NCBI GenBank assembly: GCA_964416925.1
Contig: CAYQFQ010000018.1
Location: 1-12,756, forward strand
Reading direction: 5' to 3'
Length of the DNA stretch: 12,756 bases
Origin: CAYQFQ01 sp964416925
GTDB taxonomy: Bacteria; Patescibacteriota; Minisyncoccia; Phycocordibacterales; GWA1-40-21
Numbering within the stretch: the stretch's first letter is position 1; the number at the start of each line of letters is the position of its first letter. The notes under the pieces are model-generated. The model was not told where the DNA came from and did no database searches. It worked only from the letters and a program-made list of their open reading frames with translations. A program made the position numbers and the translations under genes. This document shows positions 7,360-12,756 of the stretch, piece after piece.

Positions 7360-10300
7360 TTATTTAATAATCGTCACTATACCTTTATCCGCATCCACTT
7401 CTACCATATCACCATCCTTTAAAATTCTTGTAGCAATCTTTGTTCCTATAACACATGGTTTTCGCATTTCTCTAGAAACAATAGCAGCATGACAAAGGAT
7501 TCCACCCTCGTCAGTAATAAAGGCAACTGCTTTTTCCATGGCCGGTATAAAATCAGGTGTTGTCATGGAAGCAATAATGATATCCCCTCTATTAACTTTG
7601 GAAATATCTTTATTTGTAAGTAATACTTTAACAAGTCCTCTAATATTACCTTTAAAAGCCGACATTCCAATTATTATATTGCTATTTTCTAGCTCCGAAT
7701 CTTTCTTAACACCAGCAACCACTTTCAACTTTTCTAATAACTCATTACCACCATTACCAAATTCATAGTACAGTTTTCCTCCTCTACCATGAGTAATTAC
7801 AGAAACTGACCTCTCTGCAATAACTTCTTTTGAAGGAAACTCAAATGAAATTATTTCATTTGGTAAACATTCGAGAACCTCCTCAACCGTTAAATTATTT
7901 CTTCGTCCAACTTCCTCGAGAAGTGGTAACGCGTTTGCGAGTGAGTGACTTAGTACATCAGTTCTGAAAGTCCTAAACCAGATGTAAGTTCTCACAAGTT
8001 TTACAATCTTCTTAAAATCATCTGAAGCATCCAAATCTGATAATATTTTCTGTATTTGATCGACGGACTCTTTATGAAAATCACGAAGTTCATTAAGTTT
8101 TTTCTTAGGGTCTTCTATCTCTTTTATTCTTAGAGATACCTGTTCTTCAGTCCAAGCAACTCCAATTCCATATTTGAAAGCTGTTGATCCAAATTTATCC
8201 AGATACTGTTTTATTTTTTGCTTATCAATCTGCTTAGTGTCTTCAAAGTCAATTGCCATATTAATAATGGCTTCTTGCTCATCGTAATGAAAATTATTTT
8301 TAATCGGTGTAGATATGATATTAAAATATTCATCTACTTTAACTTCATCTTTAATTTTCTTTCGGATTTCTTCCTTTAGAGTGGATTCAAGCCATGGCTG
8401 TATGGATAATGGAAATAGTATGAAAGAACTTACATTACATTGCTGAGTAAAAAAGTTTACCAAGATATTTTTCAATTCATCAGAGGGCTTTTTGGTAAAA
8501 TCTTCTTTTTTTAGATCGTAGCTATATTTCCACAATTCATTTCCAAGCACTTCACCCTTATCTGCAATATCTGAAATGAAATTTGGATTTTTTTCCAACA
8601 TTTTTAATGCAGTCTCCCTCTCATTCTCCATACCTCTCCTACTTACATATATACCCCTTTCAGAATCATAAAATACATTCATCTTCGTAGGATAACCAAT
8701 CATTTTTTCATAGAAAGCATTGCTCGTATATCCAAGAACAATCAGAGACCTTGCTATCAGTGAAGTCTTTCTTGAAACGAGGCCAAAATATTTATTCTCT
8801 ACTGAAAAATCAAAATCACTTTCATTTTTAGAATGAACTACTATCTTCATAAAATCAGAACTTTCTTTGTCCCCTTCTGGATTCTTGTCGTTTTTTGCGA
8901 TTTCAATTATTCTCACCACCCCCTTATCCGCATCTACTTCAACTACATCACCGTCCTTTAAAACTTTTGTTGCATTCTTAGTGGCAATAACGCATGGTAA
9001 ATTTAGCTCTCTGCCAACAATAGCTGCGTGACAAGTGATTCCTCCTTCATCTGTTACGATTGCTCCGGCTTTTTTCATTGCGGGTACATAGTCAGGTGTT
9101 GTCATTGAAGCAACTAATATGTCTCCCTTATTCACCTTAGAAATATCATGTGAAGTAATACAAACTTTTACAGTTCCTCTCACTTTTCCCGAGGATGCAG
9201 AATTACCCTTAAGTTCTTTGCCAATATCAGTAGATACGATAAAACCGTGCTTTTTTGCAAAAGAAATCGCTTTGTCACCAAGAATCCATTCGTATTTGTT
9301 ATCTCTCGCTATTAGTACTGAATTTTCTAATCTCAAAGGAAGTTCTTTTATTACTTTTTCATCCAAGCCCCCATTGAGTAATCCGTCCTTGATCTCAATT
9401 GGAGATAGTGAACCAAAATATTTTCTATCGATATTTAATCTCTTCATTATTTCTGGAGCAATAATCGTCTGGAGATGAGGATGGCTAGTTGTCTGAAATA
9501 CTTTCTTTAAATCTTGAAGGTAACCAAGTTTCTGAGTTGTAATTATCAGGGACTTGAGTCTATCATCTAAGTTTAGCTTTTTAAGCAACTCTTGCTGCTT
9601 AAAAGCTTTTTCTTTTAATTCTGTTTCTTTTCTTTTTAGTTCCTCAATAGGATCAACCTCTGAAATAATCCCATGTATTTTATTTAAGAAATATTTTTTA
9701 TCCCAAATAACATAATTCTTATATGCAAAAGGTATAGAAGAAAAACGCAAAACATGATCATCAAGTAACTCATCTATTTCCTTTGGTAATTTATCATCAA
9801 CCTTTAACTTTCCTTCTTTAATTTTGCCAGCAATTTTTAATAGATTAAGTTCCTCTTGGGTTAAGTCATGAACATAGGACATTGACTCCATTAACACACC
9901 AAGATTTTCAGCAGAAATTTTACCGGATTTAACATATTTTTCAAACTCCCTCTCTATCGCAGGAATTCCTATCCACCAAGCAGGAGTGTTTTTAAGATGG
10001 TATTCTGTATATTTTTTACAATATTCAAGATATTTTTCAGCAACCTCCCCGTTAGACATTGAAGAAGTTTTTACTTCAGGAAATTCTTTTAATACAAAAT
10101 CACGTAGTGAATATTTCACTTTTTCAGACCATTCAAGGACACCATCAAGCCACTTACTTTCGTTTAAAAACTTATCTAACAATTTTGAACCCATTTTCTC
10201 AAAATCTTGATTTGAGTCGGTAGCAGTTGTAACATCATCACCAATCCATGTATAAATAGTTGCACGTGCTTTGATACCGTACATCTCTTCCATTTCCGCA

Positions 10301-10728
10301 GTTGCAACATATTCTTGAGTAAATATAGCCGGAAACAAGTCACAATTTTTCTTTGACCTCGATCGTGAAATGTATATCTTTTCTGATGGCTCATATTGTG
10401 TACTGACAGAACCTTCCGCGTGTTTTAATATTCTTACAATTCCATTATCTGCATCAACCTCTATCAAGTCTCCATCTTTTAGAACTTTGGTAGCATTTTT
10501 CATGCCAATAATACATGGTCTATGAATTTCTCGAGACACAATAGCGGCGTGACACAAGAGTCCTCCTATATCTGTAATAATTGCTGAGGCTTGTTGCATG
10601 AGAATAACGAAATCTGGTGTTGTCATTGTAGAAACAAGAACATCACCTGTCTGCATTTTATGAAATTCATCTCTATTCATAATAATCCTAGCTACTCCAC
10701 GGATTTTTCCAGGATATGCGGTAACACC
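7360..10728 (-). CDS. C-terminal part of a fused multi-module swivel protein (end of module B, modules C and D)
   Basis: A continuous frame runs from the assembly gap to TAA at 7362-7360. Although an ATG occurs at 10680, the frame continues upstream with GVTAYPGKIRGVARII, the start of a swivel domain, so that ATG is internal and the protein is truncated by the gap. Counting residues from that internal ATG, the order is as follows. Swivel B runs to about 86, with GGLLCHAAIVSREI and His44. A hydrophilic linker with KHAEGS and SRSRSKK follows. Helical region C runs to about 488, then swivel C (about 491-592, GGITCHAAIVGREL, His551), then a linker with AKNDKNPEGDKESS. Helical region D (about 615-1000) has ISTPIKNN and WFRTFRTDV. 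Swivel D (about 1003-1106) has GGILCHAAIVSREM with His1064. No stop codons or Ns interrupt this stretch, so the C-D fusion is real in the assembly. Tandem fused swivel domains within one chain are unusual for this family. No ATP-grasp domain is present. Confidence 0.85.
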   Translation of the reverse strand, partial: GVTAYPGKIRGVARIIMNRDEFHKMQTGDVLVSTMTTPDFVILMQQASAIITDIGGLLCHAAIVSREIHRPCIIGMKNATKVLKDGDLIEVDADNGIVRILKHAEGSVSTQYEPSEKIYISRSRSKKNCDLFPAIFTQEYVATAEMEEMYGIKARATIYTWIGDDVTTATDSNQDFEKMGSKLLDKFLNESKWLDGVLEWSEKVKYSLRDFVLKEFPEVKTSSMSNGEVAEKYLEYCKKYTEYHLKNTPAWWIGIPAIEREFEKYVKSGKISAENLGVLMESMSYVHDLTQEELNLLKIAGKIKEGKLKVDDKLPKEIDELLDDHVLRFSSIPFAYKNYVIWDKKYFLNKIHGIISEVDPIEELKRKETELKEKAFKQQELLKKLNLDDRLKSLIITTQKLGYLQDLKKVFQTTSHPHLQTIIAPEIMKRLNIDRKYFGSLSPIEIKDGLLNGGLDEKVIKELPLRLENSVLIARDNKYEWILGDKAISFAKKHGFIVSTDIGKELKGNSASSGKVRGTVKVCITSHDISKVNKGDILVASMTTPDYVPAMKKAGAIVTDEGGITCHAAIVGRELNLPCVIATKNATKVLKDGDVVEVDADKGVVRIIEIAKNDKNPEGDKESSDFMKIVVHSKNESDFDFSVENKYFGLVSRKTSLIARSLIVLGYTSNAFYEKMIGYPTKMNVFYDSERGIYVSRRGMENERETALKMLEKNPNFISDIADKGEVLGNELWKYSYDLKKEDFTKKPSDELKNILVNFFTQQCNVSSFILFPLSIQPWLESTLKEEIRKKIKDEVKVDEYFNIISTPIKNNFHYDEQEAIINMAIDFEDTKQIDKQKIKQYLDKFGSTAFKYGIGVAWTEEQVSLRIKEIEDPKKKLNELRDFHKESVDQIQKILSDLDASDDFKKIVKLVRTYIWFRTFRTDVLSHSLANALPLLEEVGRRNNLTVEEVLECLPNEIISFEFPSKEVIAERSVSVITHGRGGKLYYEFGNGGNELLEKLKVVAGVKKDSELENSNIIIGMSAFKGNIRGLVKVLLTNKDISKVNRGDIIIASMTTPDFIPAMEKAVAFITDEGGILCHAAIVSREMRKPCVIGTKIATRILKDGDMVEVDADKGIVTIIK
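7363..7677 (-). repeat. Swivel domain copy, module D
   Basis: This is one of nine homologous units of about 310 bases. It starts at the KGNIRGLVKV strand, includes TTPDFIPAM and GGILCHAAIVSREM with the His codon at 7489-7491, and ends VTIIK-stop. The residue two before His is Leu. Confidence 0.85.
7382..7416. repeat. 35-base exact direct repeat, copy 2
   Basis: This is identical to 5904-5938, 1,478 bases away, about one gene length. Recombination between such copies would remove or add one complete module or gene in frame. Confidence 0.85.
8905..9210 (-). repeat. Swivel domain copy, module C (internal)
   Basis: This internal copy begins near KGNSASSGKVRGTV, has TTPDYVPAM and GGITCHAAIVGREL (His codon 9028-9030), and ends VVRII. 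Instead of a stop it runs into a charged linker. VIATK replaces the usual VIGTK. Confidence 0.85.
10426..10728 (-). repeat. Swivel domain copy, module B (5' edge at the assembly gap)
   Basis: It starts at GVTAYPGKIRG beside the gap, includes TTPDFVILM and DIGGLLCHAAIVSREI (His codon 10549-10551), and ends IVRIL before a linker. DIGG replaces the usual DEGG, and the residue two before His is Leu. Confidence 0.83.
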
Positions 10729-10730
10729 AG

Positions 10731-10740
10731 NNNNNNNNNN
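10731..10740. other. Assembly gap (10 N)
   Basis: Ten Ns separate a helical region ending VEKLKEALL from the swivel start GVTAYPGKIRG. The frames on the two sides do not match across exactly 10 bases, so the N count is probably a placeholder. By comparison with other copies, roughly 5-30 residues are expected to be missing, including the Ile-Lys that precedes the Gly in other swivel starts. The gap lies inside a coding region. Confidence 0.9.
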
Positions 10741-11840
10741 GGAAGCAAAGCCTCTTTTAATTTTTCAACATCATTTCTGTTTTCAATCACCGTGGCAACA
10801 CCGTCTTTATTAGCAAACAAGAACCAATTCAGATCTGCTCTTCTAATACCTCTTTTACGTAATTCCTCTTTTGAAACAGTCCCCTTCAGTCCAGCAATAA
10901 TCTCTTCTGGTGCAAGCATTGTAAATTGTCTGTACTCAAGATTAAGTTCTTTAGCTGTGTCATGTAAAAGTGTAAATGCTTTTGCAGAAAGTATCGAAAA
11001 ATATTCAGTTGAATATTGTTTAATATAACCACAAATAGACAAACATTCAGCACAAAAACGGAGGTTATCTGAAACTTTAGGTAATGTCTTTGGAATATGC
11101 GCTTCAGGAACTTTTGTATGTGTTATTTGCTCATACAAACGATCCACAGTTAATAATTCACCTACGAAATTCAAAATTTCAATCCACTCATATTTCTTTG
11201 TATGAGCTTCCATTTTTTCTAATATCGCTTTATCAGATTTAACTTCAGATAAAGTTTTACTGCCAATTATCTTTTTAAGTTCTAAAATATCGTCTTGTAG
11301 ATAAGTAAGTGGTGTAATGACTCTTGGAATAAGTTCGGGAACTAATTCAGCCTGAAAACCTTCCTTTACTACCGCGTCAGCTAATATTTCTTCAGCTGCA
11401 TCAACAAGTTGATGGGCACCAAGATACCAGATGAGATTTAATTTTCTAATTTCACTGAATAATTCATTTACTGAATCAGCAGTGACATTTTTCCCTTTTA
11501 AAGTATCGGCGTATTTAATCGCCTGTGCGCAAACATCATCAGTTACTTTTTTGGCATTAAGGAAGAACTCTTTATCACCATCAAGTATCCTTTTCTTAAT
11601 TTGATCTTTCACGCCTTCACTAACTGATATCTTTACAATAAAATTACCACCAGCCAAAGAAGTGGTGCCTGTCTCTCTCATATCTAAATTTAACTTTTCT
11701 ATGATTTCAGGATTAAGACAGTCCTCCCAAAAACAAGATGACAACACATCATTTCTCCACAGACCATGAAATTTGTATTCAGCTGGATCAAAATTTGCTA
11801 ATTCAGGAGATTCAAAAACTATTTTATCGTTTTTTTTTTT
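10741..11840 (-). CDS. Module B helical region of the fused swivel protein (interrupted at both ends)
   Basis: This frame is open from the A-tract at 11830-11840 to the assembly gap. A GTG at 11747-11745 is a possible start, but the frame continues upstream without a stop through NDKIVFESPELANFDP to the A-tract, and no ATG exists there. It is therefore better read as the continuation of the upstream module. It contains HTKKYEWIEILNFVGE, the shared His ... Tyr-x-Trp motif. It also has a helix CGYIKQYSTEYFSIL followed by FTMLAPEEIIAGLKG, the position where other members have (L/F)xxxEI before the swivel domain. The matching swivel domain lies on the other side of the gap (10426-10728). Function is as inferred for the family: a substrate- or partner-recognition region feeding a phosphohistidine carrier. 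Confidence 0.75.
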
Positions 11841-12756
11841 CAGACTCTTTTTCAGAATCTAAGTTTACTTCAGCTCTTTTAATGATTTTGATAATACCTT
11901 TTTCTGCATCCACCTCTATAAGGTCTCCATCGCGAATAATTCTTGTAGCACTCTTTGTACCAATTACACATGGCGTTCCAAGTTCTCTTGAGACAATAGC
12001 AGCGTGACAAGTTAAACCTCCTTCATCTGTAACAATAGCAGAAGCAAGTTTCATAACAGGGACGATACTAGGTGTAGTAGCTACAGAAATCAAAATATCC
12101 CCTTTCTGCATCTTACCCATGTCCTCTGGTTTATTTATAACTCTCGCTACCCCCTTGCCATAACCTTTCACTGCGATAGACCCCTTTATTTCATGTGATG
12201 AACTGACAATTATATTTTCTTTTTCGATATCAAAAGAAATTTCTTTCAAAGAATCACCATAATAAAGTTTTGTATTTGAACCATCAGAAACAAGAACATG
12301 ATGAGAATAAATACTTTTCATCATTTCCTCATCAATACTCTCTCCGTTTAGAGCTTTCTCAATATATTCAAATGGACAAGAAAGTAATAATTTTCTTTCA
12401 ATCTTTGTTCTTCTAGATATCTCAGCAATAACCCCCTCTATCATGTAGTAATCTAGCTGTGACTGATAGTCTTTTCTTGTTGGTTTTGCCCAGACAAATG
12501 TTCCTGCAATTTCTAGTATTTTCCTTTCATCATCACTCAACGAAAGACTATTTATAAAATCCTTTTTAGCTTTAACTTTTTTCTCCTTCTCTCCAACAAT
12601 CTTATCTAGTTTAGTTTTTGGAGATTCGTTTTCGCTTAATTCATGGATAATTAATTCCAAATACTTTTTCTCATCGTATGCAGGTCCAATAAATGAATAA
12701 TATACCCAAGCGTGTTTTTGTACGTGTTTTTGTAGCAATTCAAAAATACTTTTATA
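11824..12756 (-). CDS. Module A of the fused swivel protein (5' end outside the window)
   Basis: The frame is open to the right edge (its first visible codons read YKSIFELLQKHVQKHAW), so the TTG at 12738 is not needed as a start and the N-terminus is missing. Visible are KHAWVYYSFIGPAYDEKKYLEL (the shared motif, broken here as KHAWVYYSFIGPAYDE and KKYLEL), a Lys-rich possible coiled coil, a helix FVWAKPTRKDYQSQLDYY, and a complete swivel domain at 11881 to about 12192 with TTPSIVPVM and GGLTCHAAIVSREL (His codon 12004-12006). After IIKIIKRAEVNLDSEKESE the frame enters A11 and stops at TAA 11826-11824. With one A fewer it would continue into the next module, as internal modules B and C do through similar charged linkers. 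Confidence 0.82.
   Translation of the reverse strand, partial: YKSIFELLQKHVQKHAWVYYSFIGPAYDEKKYLELIIHELSENESPKTKLDKIVGEKEKKVKAKKDFINSLSLSDDERKILEIAGTFVWAKPTRKDYQSQLDYYMIEGVIAEISRRTKIERKLLLSCPFEYIEKALNGESIDEEMMKSIYSHHVLVSDGSNTKLYYGDSLKEISFDIEKENIIVSSSHEIKGSIAVKGYGKGVARVINKPEDMGKMQKGDILISVATTPSIVPVMKLASAIVTDEGGLTCHAAIVSRELGTPCVIGTKSATRIIRDGDLIEVDAEKGIIKIIKRAEVNLDSEKESEKKKR
11830..11840 (-). other. A11 homopolymer causing a frame break between modules A and B
   Basis: On the minus strand G is followed by 11 A and then CGATAAAAT. With 11 A the frame reads ESEKKKR-stop. With 10 A it reads ESEKKNDKIVFESPEL and joins the open frame of module B. Restoring the frame needs loss of one A (or a +1 or -2 shift), not a -1 ribosomal slip. 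A sequencing or assembly error, a true indel, phase variation and transcriptional slippage are all possible. Confidence 0.8.

Noticed and set aside
151..9478. Plus-strand open frames opposite the swivel domains (for example 151-381, 6090-6464, 7538-7768, 9119-9478), whose products look alike
   Set aside because: They resemble each other only because they are the antisense of the same repeated domain. The minus-strand frames carry the recognisable motifs and continuous coding.
11745..11747. GTG as the start of a separate protein at 11747
   Set aside because: The frame stays open upstream to the A11 tract and encodes plausible linker and domain sequence; there is no Shine-Dalgarno-like site or preferred start codon.
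12736..12738. TTG as the start of the rightmost protein
   Set aside because: The frame is open to the window edge and begins in the middle of a family motif, so the gene is simply cut by the window.
72..12756. Complete PEP synthase or pyruvate phosphate dikinase genes
   Set aside because: Only the swivel domain matches. The ATP-grasp and PEP-binding domains are absent and the single-module proteins are under 500 residues.
1..12756. CRISPR array, tRNA or rRNA genes, insertion sequences
   Set aside because: Repeats are about 310-base coding domains spaced by about 1-1.5 kb, not short spaced repeats. No tRNA- or rRNA-like segments or transposase motifs were seen.

Overview
The window is one long array of related protein genes, all on the minus strand, in AT-rich DNA (about one third G+C by eye). 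There are no RNA genes, transposases, CRISPR arrays or gene-free stretches above about 80 bases. Nearly every gene or module has the same layout: a poorly conserved, mainly helical region of roughly 330-400 residues, then a well conserved C-terminal domain of about 105 residues. That domain is the phosphohistidine 'swivelling' (PEP-utilising enzyme mobile) domain known from PEP synthase, pyruvate phosphate dikinase and rifampin phosphotransferase. Nine complete copies are visible, all keeping the phospho-accepting His in a (T/L)(C/S)HA(A/S) motif. No ATP-grasp (PPDK_N) domain and no PEP-binding barrel is present. The style (AT-rich, tightly packed paralogues, weak ribosome sites, mostly TAA stops, a scaffold gap) suggests a metagenome-assembled genome, most likely Patescibacteria/CPR, with a DPANN archaeon as the alternative. 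That placement is inference.

Layout in the direction of transcription (right to left): from the right edge to 7360 the DNA encodes four successive helical-plus-swivel modules (A to D). I interpret these as one giant gene. A and B are separated by a one-base frame disruption in an A11 tract (11830-11840), and B is split by a 10-N assembly gap (10731-10740). The end of B, all of C and all of D lie in one uninterrupted frame. Then come five single-module genes (5882-7348, 4552-5880, 3120-4541, 1628-3118, 72-1547) and the first 23 codons of another gene at the left edge. Between the genes at 1628-3118 and 72-1547 lies a scar: the last 12 codons and stop of another swivel domain, next to a palindromic hairpin.

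The genes are 1-11 bases apart except at the scar, so they probably form one operon with coupled translation, with its promoter beyond the right edge. A plausible model, which is inference, is a family of phosphotransferase subunits. Each helical domain would recognise a different acceptor or partner, as the substrate-binding domain of rifampin phosphotransferase does. All would be charged on the swivel His by an ATP-grasp protein encoded elsewhere. The fused gene would carry several such units on one chain.
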